DNA of 64,000 bases from Solimonas marina (GCF_012241385.1 NZ_JAAVXB010000005.1:224816-288815); one strand, 5' to 3'. Numbered from the stretch's first letter, positions 30,674-40,690 are shown. Translations and numbers: made by a program. The notes: generated from the sequence alone by a model not told the origin.

Positions 30674-31894
30674 ATGGCCGTCAATCTTTCCGCTCCCATG
30701 AATCTGTTGCCGGTTGCCGGCCTGCGTCTCGGCGTGGCCGAGGCCGCAATCAAGAAGGCCGGGCGCAACGATCTGCTGGTGATCGAGCTGGCGGCCGGCA
30801 GCCGCGTCGCCGGTGTGTTCACGCAGAACGCCTTTGCCGCGGCACCGGTACAGTTGTGCCGTGAATATCTGAAGGCGACGACGTCGATTCGCGCGCTGCT
30901 GGTCAATGCCGGCAACGCCAATGCCGCGACCGGTGACGGCGGGCTCGCCGACGCGCGGGCGACGACCGCAGCGGTCGCCGCGGAGCTTGGCTGCGAAGCA
31001 CAGCAGGTGCTGCCGTTCTCGACCGGCGTGATCGGTTTGCGCCTGCCGTTGCAGCGCATGCTGGCGGCGATCCCGAAGGCGGTTGCGGCCGCCTCGGCAG
31101 ATGCGTGGACGCTGGCGGCCGCGACGATCATGACAACCGATACCGTCGCCAAGGGAGCCAGCCGGCGCGTCGCGACCTCGCAGGGCGAGGTGACGGTGAC
31201 CGGCATCGCCAAGGGTGTCGGCATGATCGAGCCGCACATGGCGACGATGCTGGGCTTCATCGCGACCGATGCGCGCCTGACGCCGGCCGCGGTCGATGCG
31301 GCGCTGCGCTCGGCCGTTGACGTGTCGTTCAACTGCGTGACCGTCGACAGCGATACGTCGACCAATGACTCGTGTGTGCTGTGCGCGACGGCGCAAGTCG
31401 GTTCGCAGGACATCGACGTCGGCGACGCCGACTACGCCGCGGTGGCCGCAGCGATTCGCGACGTCTGCATCGAGCTTGCGCAGTCCATCGTCCGTGACGG
31501 CGAGGGGGCGACGCGCTTCATTACGATCGACGTCGGCGGCGCCATGTCGGTTGCCGAGGCGCGTCAGGTCGGCTATGCGATCGCCAACTCGCCATTGGTG
31601 AAGACGGCGATGTTCGCCGGCGACGCGAACTGGGGACGCATCGTCATGGCGATCGGCAAGGCTGGCGTGAGCGGGCTCGATCCGGCCAGTGTCGGTATCG
31701 CACTCGACGACGTGCAGCTGATCGTCGGGGGACAGCCGCATCCGGACTATCGTGAGGAGCGCGGTGCGGCGGTCGTCGCCAAACCGGAGTTCACGATCTC
31801 GGTAACGCTGGGCCGCGGCGCCGCGCAGGCGCGCTTGTGGACCTGCGATTTCAGCTATGAGTACGTCAAGATCAATGCCGAATACCGTACGTGA
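30674..31894 (+). CDS. argJ: Bifunctional glutamate N-acetyltransferase / ornithine acetyltransferase
   Basis: ArgJ recycles the acetyl group in arginine synthesis. The 406-residue precursor cleaves itself before a threonine in KGVGMIEPHMATMLGF (near residue 190), giving alpha and beta chains. Other hallmarks: GVFTQNAFAAAPV, NAGNANAATG, FSTGVIG, and the C-terminal NWGRIVMAIG. The gene begins right after the secA terminator, so its promoter must overlap or follow that structure. Its 3' end overlaps the Nudix gene start. Confidence 0.96.
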   Translation: MAVNLSAPMNLLPVAGLRLGVAEAAIKKAGRNDLLVIELAAGSRVAGVFTQNAFAAAPVQLCREYLKATTSIRALLVNAGNANAATGDGGLADARATTAAVAAELGCEAQQVLPFSTGVIGLRLPLQRMLAAIPKAVAAASADAWTLAAATIMTTDTVAKGASRRVATSQGEVTVTGIAKGVGMIEPHMATMLGFIATDARLTPAAVDAALRSAVDVSFNCVTVDSDTSTNDSCVLCATAQVGSQDIDVGDADYAAVAAAIRDVCIELAQSIVRDGEGATRFITIDVGGAMSVAEARQVGYAIANSPLVKTAMFAGDANWGRIVMAIGKAGVSGLDPASVGIALDDVQLIVGGQPHPDYREERGAAVVAKPEFTISVTLGRGAAQARLWTCDFSYEYVKINAEYRT

Positions 31895-32849
31895 GGCGGG
31901 AGGCGGTAGGCGGGAGGCGCAGAGACCGCGCATCGCCGTCGCCGCCGGCGTTCTGATCCGCGCATCCGGCGAGGTGCTGATTGCGCAGCGTCCCGAGGGC
32001 AAGATCGCCGCTGGCCAGTGGGAATTTCCGGGCGGCAAGATCGAGCCGGGTGAATCGGCGCGTGATGCGCTGGTGCGTGAGTTGCACGAGGAACTCGGGG
32101 TCACGGTGCGCGAAGCGCGGCCGCTGATCAAGGTCGTCCACGAGTATCGCGAACGCACGGTCGAGCTCGATTGCTGGATCGGTACGGCCTGGGACGGCGA
32201 GCCGCAGGGCCGCGAGCAGCAGGCCTTTGCCTGGGTCACCCCGGAGCGGATCGAGGATTATCCGATTCTGGCCGCCGACGGACCGATTCTCACGGCGCTG
32301 CGACTGCCGTCGCATTACGTTTTCACGCCGCCGCATGCGGATCCCGATGCATTGATTGCGCGCCTCCCGGCGTTGCCACGTGGCGCGCTGCTGCGCTTGC
32401 GTCTGCCCGCACTCGGGGACGACGACTATGCCGCCTGCGTGCGAGCCATGCTGGCGCCGGCGCGGGGGCTCGGCCTGCGCGTGATCGTTGATCGCACCCC
32501 GCAGATGGCGGTGTCGCTGGGTGCCGATGGCTGGCATGCCACGGCGGCACAACTGCATGCCCTCGATGCGCGGCCGGCCTTGCCATGGTGTTTTGCATCG
32601 GCGCATGGCGCGGCCGAACTCGATCGTGCCCGCGCCTTGGGGTTCGATGCTGCTGTCCTCGGCACGGTGCGGCCGAGCGCGACGCATCCCGGTGGTGCGG
32701 CCCTGGGCTTCGATGCCGCGGCGCGCCTGACGCAGGCCGCCAATCTGCCGGTCTACTGGATCGGCGGTTTGCAACTCGATGATTTGCGCGATGTGCAGAC
32801 CCAGTATGCGCAGGGCATGGCGGCCATTCGTGCGTACTGGCCGGACTGA
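31857..32849 (+). CDS. Nudix (MutT-type) hydrolase fused to a ThiE-like domain
   Basis: A 330-residue two-domain protein. Residues about 24-150 form a MutT-like Nudix domain (IAVAAGVLI, FPGGKIEPGESARDALVREL, HEELG), probably removing 8-oxo-dGTP. Residues about 165-325 resemble thiamine-phosphate synthase but lack clear catalytic loops; the end is YWIGGLQLDDLRDVQTQYAQGMAAI. This fusion is common next to secA/argJ in gammaproteobacteria. The start is uncertain: ATG 31857 or ATG 31875, both inside argJ, and the first codons cross a GGCGGGAGG repeat. Confidence 0.88.
   Translation: MSTSRSMPNTVREAGGGRREAQRPRIAVAAGVLIRASGEVLIAQRPEGKIAAGQWEFPGGKIEPGESARDALVRELHEELGVTVREARPLIKVVHEYRERTVELDCWIGTAWDGEPQGREQQAFAWVTPERIEDYPILAADGPILTALRLPSHYVFTPPHADPDALIARLPALPRGALLRLRLPALGDDDYAACVRAMLAPARGLGLRVIVDRTPQMAVSLGADGWHATAAQLHALDARPALPWCFASAHGAAELDRARALGFDAAVLGTVRPSATHPGGAALGFDAAARLTQAANLPVYWIGGLQLDDLRDVQTQYAQGMAAIRAYWPD
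31893..31908 (+). repeat. GAGGCGGGAGGCGGTA repeat, copy 2 (argJ end / Nudix start)
   Basis: Identical to 14639-14654 in murD. Here the G-rich run continues to 31919 and encodes the Glu-Ala-Gly-Gly-Gly-Arg-Arg stretch near the Nudix protein start; the argJ stop lies at its edge. Confidence 0.7.
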
Positions 32850-32884
32850 CGGATGGACCGCGCCGGAGTTGACCGCGGTGCGAT

Positions 32885-33094
32885 TCAGCGCGTGCCGGAC
32901 CCGTCGCCGTGTGGCGGCTCGTCGCTCGGAATCGCGAAGCTGCCGCTGAACCATTCGCCGAGGTCGAGCAGCTTGCAGCGCTCGGTGCAGAACGGCCGCC
33001 AAGGGTTGGTCTCGTCGAGGCGCACGGACTGACCGCATTGCGGGCAAGAGCCGATGCGGTAAGGGCGGGCCGATTCGTGGCTTTGTGAACTCAC
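32885..33094 (-). CDS. yacG: DNA gyrase inhibitor YacG (zinc ribbon)
   Basis: A 69-residue zinc protein that binds GyrB and inhibits gyrase. The four cysteines are in CPQCGQ and [14 protein letters not shown], the last being the family signature. It starts at GTG 33094, chosen because it overlaps the zapD stop (GTGA) and leaves the usual size; the frame is open further upstream but is antisense to nothing real. It is third in the run coaE-zapD-yacG, a conserved gammaproteobacterial order. Confidence 0.93.
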   Translation of the reverse strand: MSSQSHESARPYRIGSCPQCGQSVRLDETNPWRPFCTERCKLLDLGEWFSGSFAIPSDEPPHGDGSGTR

Positions 33095-33870
33095 AGGTTG
33101 CAGCACTGCAGCTCGAACGGGATATCGATGCGCGCCTGCTGCGCGCGCGTATCCAGCTCGTGAATTTCCATGAAGCGCACCGTGAAGCGGTGGCGGCCGG
33201 CGCTGATTTCCGGATAGACCGACGGGCCAGCGGGGACGAAGACCCGCACCAGCAGGCACGGTCCGGCCGGCGTGTGCAGATAGATGCCATTGCGTGCCGT
33301 CAGCGGCTCGGCCGGCACGCTGCTGCGCAACAGCTTCAGGTACAGCTCAACCGCACGTTCAAAGGGGCGCAGCTCGGCGAACCAGGCATCGAGATCACGG
33401 TCGACGCGACTGCGCGGCTGCGACAGCCACCAGTGGTAGTGCGGCAGATCGAAGCCGCAAGTGCCGCCGGGTATCGTCGAGCGATTCAGAATACTGGTCA
33501 GAAAGTCGCTGCCGCGGAGCAGCGAATTGGCGAACTGCGTCGCCAGTTGCTGCAGCTCGTTGAGGACCTCGGTCAACTCCGCCAGCACCCCCTTGAGTCG
33601 CTCCTGATCGACGCTCGGTCGCTGCGCCAGCCGCGTCAAGTGGTGATATTGGTCGGTCAGTTCCTTGAGGATGTCGCTCTTCAGGTCCGAGCGCGAGATC
33701 ACCACCAGCAGGTCGAGCAGCGCATCCAGCGTCGCACGCGCGCCGGCTTGCGAGTCGATCGCGCGATTGGCGCGGAATTGGCGGAACAGGAGTTCGAGCC
33801 GCAGAAAAGTACGCACCCGCTCGCTGAGCGGCTGCTCGAACACCAGCGCTGCTACGTCGACGTCACTCAC
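33091..33870 (-). CDS. zapD: Cell division protein ZapD
   Basis: ZapD bundles FtsZ filaments through the FtsZ C-terminal tail. The 259-residue protein is all-helical at the N-terminus, [19 protein letters not shown] being the family start, with a beta-rich second half containing NGIYLHTP and a C-terminal FELQCCNL. The gene starts 15 bases after the coaE stop and overlaps yacG. It connects functionally with the dcw genes in the same window. Confidence 0.93.
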   Translation of the reverse strand: MSDVDVAALVFEQPLSERVRTFLRLELLFRQFRANRAIDSQAGARATLDALLDLLVVISRSDLKSDILKELTDQYHHLTRLAQRPSVDQERLKGVLAELTEVLNELQQLATQFANSLLRGSDFLTSILNRSTIPGGTCGFDLPHYHWWLSQPRSRVDRDLDAWFAELRPFERAVELYLKLLRSSVPAEPLTARNGIYLHTPAGPCLLVRVFVPAGPSVYPEISAGRHRFTVRFMEIHELDTRAQQARIDIPFELQCCNL

Positions 33871-33885
33871 GTGAATTCGAAACGG

Positions 33886-34551
33886 CTAAATTTTGATTGT
33901 GACGGAGTTGGCAGTTCGCGGCAAACGCAGACCTTGCGCTTTGACGTCGCCCGTGGCAGCGAGACGGCCGTAGAACGCGTGGAATTCGGCAACGGCCGCT
34001 TCGGTGGCGGCGACGCTATCGCCATTGAGCAGAACATCGTGCGCCGCGCCCAGCCGAGTTTCGCGGTCGGTCTGTGCGGACAGCATGCGCTTTGCCAGCG
34101 CTTCGTCGATGCCGTCGCGCTGAATCAGGCGCGCGATCTGCAACGACTCCGGGGCGTCGACCACCAGCACGCGGTCGACGAGGTCGTGCATCTTGGCCTC
34201 GACGAGAATGGCGACGCTGAGCATGCAGTACGGCGCGGTCTGCGCTGCCAGCCATTCGCGCATGCGGGCGCGGATGCGCGGGTGGGTGATGGCTTCCAAC
34301 TGACGCAGCGCCCCGGCATCGCCGAATACCTTCTCGCGCAGGCGGCGGCGGTTCAGCTCGCCATTGTCGAGCAGAAATTCGGCGCCGAAGGTTTGCGCGA
34401 TTTCGGCGAGCGCATCGGAGCCGGGCATGACGACATCGCGCGACACCTGATCGGCATCGAGCACCGGCACGCCGAGCGTCTCGAATGCGGCCTGGACCAG
34501 CGACTTGCCGCTGGCGATGCCGCCGGTCAGGCCGATGCGCATCGACGTCAT
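33886..34551 (-). CDS. coaE: Dephospho-CoA kinase
   Basis: CoaE makes coenzyme A in the last biosynthetic step. The 221-residue protein has the P-loop IGLTGGIASGKS at the start, DADQVSRDVV, and THPRIRARMREWL. ATG 34551 overlaps the pilD stop (ATGA); an alternative ATG three codons later is less likely. Co-transcribed with pilD upstream and zapD downstream. Confidence 0.96.
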   Translation of the reverse strand: MTSMRIGLTGGIASGKSLVQAAFETLGVPVLDADQVSRDVVMPGSDALAEIAQTFGAEFLLDNGELNRRRLREKVFGDAGALRQLEAITHPRIRARMREWLAAQTAPYCMLSVAILVEAKMHDLVDRVLVVDAPESLQIARLIQRDGIDEALAKRMLSAQTDRETRLGAAHDVLLNGDSVAATEAAVAEFHAFYGRLAATGDVKAQGLRLPRTANSVTIKI

Positions 34552-35414
34552 CCGCTGATCGTCTGCAGATAGGCGTTGCTGATCTGTGCGCCGAACACCA
34601 AGGCGATCCAGCCAGCGGCCGCGAGGTAGGGGCCGAACGGCATCGGCACATTGCGACCCTGTCGGCGGGCCACGATGAGGCCGATGCCGACCACGGCGCC
34701 GACCACCGACGACAGCAGAATGATCATGGGTAGTGCCTGCCAGCCCAGCCACGCGCCCAGCGCGCCGAGGAGCTTGAAGTCGCCGTAGCCCATGCCTTCC
34801 TTGCCGGTCACGAGCTTGAACAGCCAGAACACCGCCCACAGCGTCAGATAGCCGGCCGCCGCGCCGATCACGGCGGCGCGCAGGTCAACGAAGACGTTAC
34901 CCAGCGCCAGCAACAAGCCCAGCCACAGCAGCGGCAAGGTGAGGCTGTCCGGCAGCAGCTGCGTACGCAGGTCAATGACGGCCAAGGCCAGTAGCCCCCA
35001 GCTCAGCACCAGCGCCGCAGCCAACGGTGCGCCGTAGCCGAAGTGCCAGGCGCAGACGGCAGACAGCAGACCGCAGGTCGCTTCGACGACGGGGTACTGC
35101 ACGGAAATCGGCGACTGGCAGCTCGCGCAGCGCCCGCGCAGCCACAGCCACCCGAGCACCGGCACGTTGTGCCAGGGCTTGATGGGCGCGCGGCACGACG
35201 GACAGCAGGAGGCTGGGCGGACCAGTGACACCGTTTCCTCGTCGACCGCCGGCAGCTCGAGGGCTTCTCGCGCCTCGCGCTTCCAGGCCTGCTCCATCAT
35301 CTTCGGCAGACGCAGGATCACGACATTGAGAAAGCTGCCGACCAGCAGGCCGAGCACGGTCACGACGAAAACGAGCAGGGCCGGGCTGCTGCGCAGCCCT
35401 TCGAGAAAAGTCAT
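34548..35414 (-). CDS. pilD: Type IV prepilin peptidase / N-methyltransferase
   Basis: PilD cleaves and methylates prepilins and type II secretion pseudopilins in the inner membrane. The 288-residue protein has about eight membrane helices. The cytoplasmic zinc-type loop carries two CxxC pairs (CPSCRAPIKPWHNVPVLGWL and CASC), and the aspartate protease motif GMGYGDFKLL is present with a first Asp in AVIDLRTQLLPD. It follows pilC by nine bases. Confidence 0.96.
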   Translation of the reverse strand: MTFLEGLRSSPALLVFVVTVLGLLVGSFLNVVILRLPKMMEQAWKREAREALELPAVDEETVSLVRPASCCPSCRAPIKPWHNVPVLGWLWLRGRCASCQSPISVQYPVVEATCGLLSAVCAWHFGYGAPLAAALVLSWGLLALAVIDLRTQLLPDSLTLPLLWLGLLLALGNVFVDLRAAVIGAAAGYLTLWAVFWLFKLVTGKEGMGYGDFKLLGALGAWLGWQALPMIILLSSVVGAVVGIGLIVARRQGRNVPMPFGPYLAAAGWIALVFGAQISNAYLQTISG

Positions 35415-35423
35415 GGACGCGCC

Positions 35424-36644
35424 TTAGATCGCCTGACCGAGCTTGAAGATCGGCAGATACATGGCGATGACCAGGCCGCCGACCAGAACGCCAAGCACCG
35501 ACATGATCAGCGGCTCGAGCAGGCTCGATAGCGTATCGACCAGTGTGTCGACTTCCGCCTCATAGAAATCGGCGACCTTCGCGCACATGGCGTCGAGGGC
35601 GCCGGATTCCTCGCCGATCTGCACCATCTGCACGGCCATGTTCGGGAACAGATTGGCCTGCTGCATCGAGAAATTGAGCTGCTGGCCGGTCGCGACCTCG
35701 TCCTTCATCTTCAGGATCGACTCGGTGAAGACGATGTTGCCGGCGGCGCGGCCGACCGAGTCCATGGCTTCGACCAGCGGCACACCGGCCGCGAACATCG
35801 TCGACAGGGTGCGCGCGAAGCGCGCCACTGCCGACTTGTAGAGGATGTCACCGACCACCGGCACTTTCAGCAGCAGGCGGTCGAGCAGACGCCGGAAGTT
35901 TCGCGAGCGGCGCTTGGCTTCGAAGAACGCGAAGCCGATACCGCCGACCCCCAGCAGGATGACCCACCAATATTCCTGTACGAAGTTCGACAAGCCGATG
36001 ACCATCAGCGTAAACGCTGGCAAGTCGGCGCCGAAGCCCTGGAACAGACTCTGGAATTGCGGCACGACGAAGTACAGCAGGATGCCGGTGACGATGAACG
36101 CAACGACGATGACCGCGGTCGGGTAGGTCAGCGCCTTCTTGACCTTCTTCTTGATCGCCTCGGTCTTTTCCTTGTACGTGGCGATCTTGTCGAGCAGAGC
36201 TTCGAGCGTGCCGGACTTTTCGCCGGCCTCGATCAGATTGACGACCAGATCGTCAAAATACAGCGGGTACTTGGCCAGGCTTTCGGAAAAAGAGGAGCCG
36301 CCCTCGATGTTCGATTTGATCGCCATGATCATTTCGCCGAGGCTGGGGTTCTCATGGCCGCGGCCGACAATCTCCAGCGACTGCACGAGCGGCACGCCGG
36401 CGGCGAGCATCGTCGCCATCTGCCGCAGGAAGATCGCGATGTCCGCGCTGGCGATCTTCTTCTTGCGCTTGCCGAACAACGCCGACTGCTTGCGCACGAA
36501 GATCGGGTTGATGCCGTCGCGACGCAGCTGCATGCGCACGAAATGCTCGCTGGGGCCGACGCGGTCGCCCTTGAGGCGGTTGCCCTTGCGATCCGTGCCT
36601 TCCCAGCGGAACGTGAATTCTTTGATTGCCGCGGCTTGCGCCAT
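35424..36644 (-). CDS. pilC: Type IV pilus inner-membrane platform protein PilC
   Basis: PilC (GspF family) is the platform on which PilB acts. The 406-residue protein has two repeated GspF domains (about 75-195 and 280-400), each starting FLRQMATMLAAGVPLVQSL or FARTLSTMFAAGVPLVEAM, and three membrane helices. It follows pilB by 47 bases and precedes pilD. No pilA gene lies between or beside them. Confidence 0.96.
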   Translation of the reverse strand: MAQAAAIKEFTFRWEGTDRKGNRLKGDRVGPSEHFVRMQLRRDGINPIFVRKQSALFGKRKKKIASADIAIFLRQMATMLAAGVPLVQSLEIVGRGHENPSLGEMIMAIKSNIEGGSSFSESLAKYPLYFDDLVVNLIEAGEKSGTLEALLDKIATYKEKTEAIKKKVKKALTYPTAVIVVAFIVTGILLYFVVPQFQSLFQGFGADLPAFTLMVIGLSNFVQEYWWVILLGVGGIGFAFFEAKRRSRNFRRLLDRLLLKVPVVGDILYKSAVARFARTLSTMFAAGVPLVEAMDSVGRAAGNIVFTESILKMKDEVATGQQLNFSMQQANLFPNMAVQMVQIGEESGALDAMCAKVADFYEAEVDTLVDTLSSLLEPLIMSVLGVLVGGLVIAMYLPIFKLGQAI

Positions 36645-36691
36645 TGACCTCTTCCCCCAGTGACTGCGCCGGCGAGGATACCCCGTTTCGA

Positions 36692-38431
36692 TCAGTCGCC
36701 GACCGTGCAGGCATTGGCCTGCGCCAGATCGATGACGCCATGCTTGACCTTGCGCAGCGCCGAAGCGCGTAGATCGGCGACGCCCTCACGGTCCGCCTGC
36801 TCGGCGAGCTCCAGCGCGCTGCCGCCTTCCATGATGATGCGGCCCATTTCCTCGGAGAACGGCATCACCTGGTAGATGCCGGTGCGCCCTTTGTAGCCGC
36901 TGTTGTCGCACTGGTCGCAGCCGGCGGCTTCGAAGATCTGGAAGTCCGGCCCGTCGATGTCGGCGTCGCTGAAGCCCTGGCGCAGCAGCTCGGGCCGCGG
37001 GATTTCCGCCTCGCGCTTGCAGTTCGAGCACAGCTTGCGGGCCAGGCGCTGGGCGATGATCAGCGACAGCGTCGAGGCGATGTTGTAGGCCGGCACGCCC
37101 ATGTTCATCAGGCGCACGACGGTCTGCGGCGCGTCGTTGGTATGCAGCGTCGACAACACGAGATGGCCGGTCTGCGCCGCCTTGATCGCGATCTCGGCGG
37201 TTTCCAGGTCACGAATTTCGCCGACCATGATGACGTCCGGATCCTGGCGCAAAAAGGCCTTCAGTGCCGCCGCGAAGGTCAGGCCGACACGCGGATTGAC
37301 GTTGACCTGATTGATGCCCGGCAGATTGATTTCCGCCGGATCCTCGGCCGTCGAGATATTGATGTCGTCGGTATTGAGAATGTTCAGGCCGGTGTACAGC
37401 GACACCGTCTTGCCCGAGCCGGTCGGGCCGGTGACCAGCACCATGCCCTGCGGCTGCTGTAGCGACTTCATGTAGGCGTCTTTCTGCTCGGGTTCGTAGC
37501 CGAGCGCATCGATGCCGAGTTGCGCGCTCGACGGATCGAGAATACGGCAGCAGATCTTTTCGCCGAACAGCGTTGGACAGGTGCTGACGCGAAAATCGAT
37601 GGCCTTGGTCTTGGAGATGTACAGCTTGATGCGACCGTCCTGCGGCACGCGTCGCTCGGCTAGGTCGAGGCGTGACATGACCTTGACGCGCGCCGCGAGA
37701 CGGCCGGCCATGGCCTGCGGCGGCGTGGCGATGGTCTTGAGCTCGCCGTCCTTGCGGTAGCGGATGCGATAGGTCTTCTCGTACGGCTCGAAGTGCACGT
37801 CCGAGGCGCCGTCGTGGATCGCGTCGACCAGAATCTTGTTGACATAGCGGACGATCGGCGCGTCCTCGGCGTCGGCCTTGCTGACGTCGACGCCTTCGCT
37901 CGCGGCGTCGCCACCCTCGACCTCGAGCGATTCGAGATCGGCATCGCCAAGGTCCATGCGCTGCGCTTCGGACGCCTGGATCGCCTTGTCGATGGCCTTG
38001 GCGAGCTTGTCTTCCTCGACCAGCACCGCCTCGGTCATGTTGCCGGTAGCGAACTTGATCTCGTCCAGTGCCTGCAGATTGGTCGGGTCGGAAACCGCGA
38101 CGAAGGTCTTCTTGCCGCGCTTGAACAGCGGCAGCGCGTGGACCTTGCGCAAGACCTTGTCGCTGACCTCGCTGGCGACGGCTGGGTCGACCTCGATCGC
38201 CGCCAGATCAATCAGTGGCGCGCCGAATTCGGCGCTGGCCACTTCGGCGATCTTGGTGGCGGCCAATGCCTTGCTGGCAACCAGCGCGGAGACGAACGGC
38301 ACGCTCTCGCGGATCGCCCGCTGCTGCGCGTCACGCGCCTGGACGTCGCTGATCAGGCGATCGGCGACCAGGCGACGGGCGAGGCCACCGAGGAAGACAG
38401 GATTGGCAGGAGGTGCGGTGCCGATGGCCAT
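36692..38431 (-). CDS. pilB: Type IV pilus assembly ATPase PilB
   Basis: PilB is the hexameric extension motor of type IV pili. The start at ATG 38431 (MAIGTAPPANPVFLGGLARRL) gives 579 residues and fits the family; the frame is open upstream without homology. An N-terminal MshEN domain is followed by the ATPase: Walker A VTGPTGSGKTVSLYTGL, Asp box TAEDPAEINLPG, Walker B, and the tetracysteine zinc site (CSNCKREAEIP and CDQC). It leads the pilB-pilC-pilD-coaE-zapD-yacG run. Confidence 0.96.
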   Translation of the reverse strand: MAIGTAPPANPVFLGGLARRLVADRLISDVQARDAQQRAIRESVPFVSALVASKALAATKIAEVASAEFGAPLIDLAAIEVDPAVASEVSDKVLRKVHALPLFKRGKKTFVAVSDPTNLQALDEIKFATGNMTEAVLVEEDKLAKAIDKAIQASEAQRMDLGDADLESLEVEGGDAASEGVDVSKADAEDAPIVRYVNKILVDAIHDGASDVHFEPYEKTYRIRYRKDGELKTIATPPQAMAGRLAARVKVMSRLDLAERRVPQDGRIKLYISKTKAIDFRVSTCPTLFGEKICCRILDPSSAQLGIDALGYEPEQKDAYMKSLQQPQGMVLVTGPTGSGKTVSLYTGLNILNTDDINISTAEDPAEINLPGINQVNVNPRVGLTFAAALKAFLRQDPDVIMVGEIRDLETAEIAIKAAQTGHLVLSTLHTNDAPQTVVRLMNMGVPAYNIASTLSLIIAQRLARKLCSNCKREAEIPRPELLRQGFSDADIDGPDFQIFEAAGCDQCDNSGYKGRTGIYQVMPFSEEMGRIIMEGGSALELAEQADREGVADLRASALRKVKHGVIDLAQANACTVGD

Positions 38432-38603
38432 GAATTGACGACGAAAATTGGGGCGACTGACGTCGAAGACAGCAATGTAGAAGGGTTGCCCGGACGGGGT
38501 CAATGCATGCCGCATGACGCACGACGAGCGGGCGGCCCTGGCCGTCGGCCGGGTTGGCTGTAGCGGCCTCGCATGACGGCGCTTGTGCGTTGCCAGCGAC
38601 CAC

Positions 38604-38634
38604 AAAAAAAGCGGGCGGTGTCGCCACCGCCCGC
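38604..38634 (-). terminator. Rho-independent terminator after rho
   Basis: On the minus strand GCGGGCGGTG pairs with CACCGCCCGC over a four-base loop and runs into seven Ts (A-run 38604-38610 on the plus strand). It lies 58 bases past the rho stop. The remaining part of the 260-base gap up to pilB shows nothing else. Confidence 0.92.
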
Positions 38635-38691
38635 TTCATGATGCGGGCTTGGGCCGCCGCAGCGAGCCCCATCCGCAGATACCGCGATGAC

Positions 38692-40215
38692 CTAATTGCG
38701 CTTCATCGAATCGAAGAACGCCGCATTGGTCTTGGACTGGCGCATGCGATCGATCAGCAGTTCCATCGCCGCGATTTCGTCCATGTCGTGCAGCAGCTTG
38801 CGCAGGATCCAGACCTTGTTCAGATCGGTCGGATCCATCATCAGCTCTTCCTTGCGGGTGCCGGAGCGGTTGATGTTGATCGCCGGGAATACGCGCTTCT
38901 CGGCAATGCGGCGCTCCAGATGGAGTTCCATGTTGCCGGTGCCCTTGAATTCCTCGTAGATCACCTCGTCCATCTTCGAGCCGGTGTCGACCAGCGCCGA
39001 AGCCAGAATGGTCAGCGAGCCGCCTTCCTCGATATTGCGCGCCGCACCGAAGAAGCGCTTCGGCTTCTGCAGCGCATTGGCGTCGACACCGCCGGTCAGC
39101 ACCTTGCCCGACGACGGCGCCACGGTGTTGTAGGCGCGCGCCAGGCGCGTGATCGAGTCGAGCAGGATGACCACATCGCGCTTGTGCTCGACGAGTCGCT
39201 TGGCCTTCTCGATCACCATTTCGGCGACCTGCACGTGACGGGCGGCCGGCTCGTCGAAGGTCGACGCCACGACTTCGCCGCGCACCGTGCGCTGCATGTC
39301 GGTGACTTCTTCCGGGCGCTCATCGATCAGCAGCACGATCAGGTAGACGTCGGGATAGTTCGCCGCGATCGACTGCGCGATGTTCTGCATCATGATCGTC
39401 TTGCCGGCCTTGGGCGGCGACACGATCAGGCCGCGCTGGCCCTTACCGAACGGTGCGATCAGATCGATGATGCGCGCCGTGATGTCTTCGGTCGAACCGT
39501 TGCCGCGCTCCATCTTGTACTGCTTGTCGGCGAACAGCGGCGTCAGGTTCTCGAAGCTGACCTTGCGCTTGGAGACTTCCGGCGGCTCGAAGTTGATCGT
39601 GTCGACCTTGAGCAGCGCGAAATAACGCTCGTTGTCCTTCGGCGAGCGCACGCGGCCGGCAATCGTGTCGCCGGTGCGCAGGCTGAAGCGGCGAATCTGG
39701 CTGGGCGAGATGTAGACGTCGTCCGGGCCGGCCAGGTAGGAGCTGTCCGGGCCGCGCAGGAAGCCGTAGCCATCCTGCATGATTTCGAGCACACCTTCGG
39801 TATGGATGTGCTCGCCGCGACGGGCTGCCGCGCGCAGCAGCTGGAACACGAGGTCCTGCTTCTTGATGCGCGCGATGTTGTCGAGACCCTGCGACTCGGC
39901 CAGTTCGAGCAGCTCGGACGCCGTCATTCGCTTCAGATCCTGCACGCGAATGATTTTCGGCGGTTCCGGCGGAACCTGCGGCGCACCGTTGGCGCCGTTG
40001 GCGGCGCCTTCGCCGGATTCGTCGTCGGACATCTGCGGCATCGGCATGCGCGGCTGGCCGGCATGCGCCTCGGCACTGAGCGACAGCTCTAGTGCTTCGT
40101 CGCCACCTTCGACGTCTTCGGGCTGGATGTCTTCAGGGAAACCCTGATTGCCATTGCTATTGCCGTTGCCCTGGTTGCCACCGCGATTGCGCTGGAACCG
40201 GCGACGATGCTTCAT
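38692..40215 (-). CDS. rho: Transcription termination factor Rho
   Basis: Rho is the RNA-dependent ATPase that ends many transcripts. ATG 40215 gives 507 residues; a TTG seven codons earlier is possible. About 85 residues of Asn/Gly/Glu-rich extension precede the usual start, [17 protein letters not shown]. The RNA-binding domain has [19 protein letters not shown], then the P-loop [29 protein letters not shown] and the Q-loop region [13 protein letters not shown]. Disordered extensions are found in many high-GC bacteria. Confidence 0.97.
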   Translation of the reverse strand: MKHRRRFQRNRGGNQGNGNSNGNQGFPEDIQPEDVEGGDEALELSLSAEAHAGQPRMPMPQMSDDESGEGAANGANGAPQVPPEPPKIIRVQDLKRMTASELLELAESQGLDNIARIKKQDLVFQLLRAAARRGEHIHTEGVLEIMQDGYGFLRGPDSSYLAGPDDVYISPSQIRRFSLRTGDTIAGRVRSPKDNERYFALLKVDTINFEPPEVSKRKVSFENLTPLFADKQYKMERGNGSTEDITARIIDLIAPFGKGQRGLIVSPPKAGKTIMMQNIAQSIAANYPDVYLIVLLIDERPEEVTDMQRTVRGEVVASTFDEPAARHVQVAEMVIEKAKRLVEHKRDVVILLDSITRLARAYNTVAPSSGKVLTGGVDANALQKPKRFFGAARNIEEGGSLTILASALVDTGSKMDEVIYEEFKGTGNMELHLERRIAEKRVFPAININRSGTRKEELMMDPTDLNKVWILRKLLHDMDEIAAMELLIDRMRQSKTNAAFFDSMKRN

Positions 40216-40232
40216 GGGAGGCTTGTTCAAGT

Positions 40233-40574
40233 TCAAGCAACAGTCAGATGCGGATTGACGAACGCAGCGAGCTGCGCCTTGTGTACGGCGCCGACCTGGG
40301 TCGCGGCCGGCTGGCCGTCCTTGAACAGGATCAGGGTCGGGATGCCGCGAATGCCGAGCGCCGCCGGCGTCTGCGGGTTCTCGTCGACGTTCAGCTTGAC
40401 GACCTTCAGCTTGCCGGCGTTCTCGGCGGCAACCTGTTCAAGGATCGGGGCGATCATGCGGCAGGGACCGCACCATTCGGCCCAGAAATCGACGAGCACG
40501 GGCATGCTCGCGCTGGCGGACTTCACGTCCGCATCGAAACTGGCGTCGGTGACGGCCGAAATGTGTTCACTCAT
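40233..40574 (-). CDS. trxA: Thioredoxin 1
   Basis: TrxA is the main cytoplasmic disulfide reductant. The 113-residue protein has the catalytic WCGPCRM motif near residue 35 and the cis-proline region [14 protein letters not shown]. It stands 17 bases before rho, an order (trxA-rho) conserved in gammaproteobacteria. It is divergent from rhlB across a 259-base gap that contains promoters for both. Confidence 0.98.
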   Translation of the reverse strand: MSEHISAVTDASFDADVKSASASMPVLVDFWAEWCGPCRMIAPILEQVAAENAGKLKVVKLNVDENPQTPAALGIRGIPTLILFKDGQPAATQVGAVHKAQLAAFVNPHLTVA

Positions 40575-40684
40575 GGGCTAAGGGCCTCGTGGAATGGGAT
40601 GGGCAGGACGAAATGCCCGCACACGGTTCGGAAGTGGGCTGCGTTCTCTAAGCCCGGCCCCGCGCAAAAAGCACGTCGGACCGG

Positions 40685-40690
40685 TATGAT
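40685..40690 (+). promoter_or_regulatory. Possible -10 box of rhlB
   Basis: TATGAT lies in the trxA-rhlB divergent region, 143 bases before the rhlB ATG. The -35 position is GC-rich with no match. Nothing else is evident in 40575-40833. Confidence 0.3.

Noticed and set aside
38554..40092. Open frame of 512 codons opposite rho
   Set aside because: Composition is typical of antisense to a GC-rich gene (Arg/Asp/His-rich), and rho is unmistakable on the minus strand.
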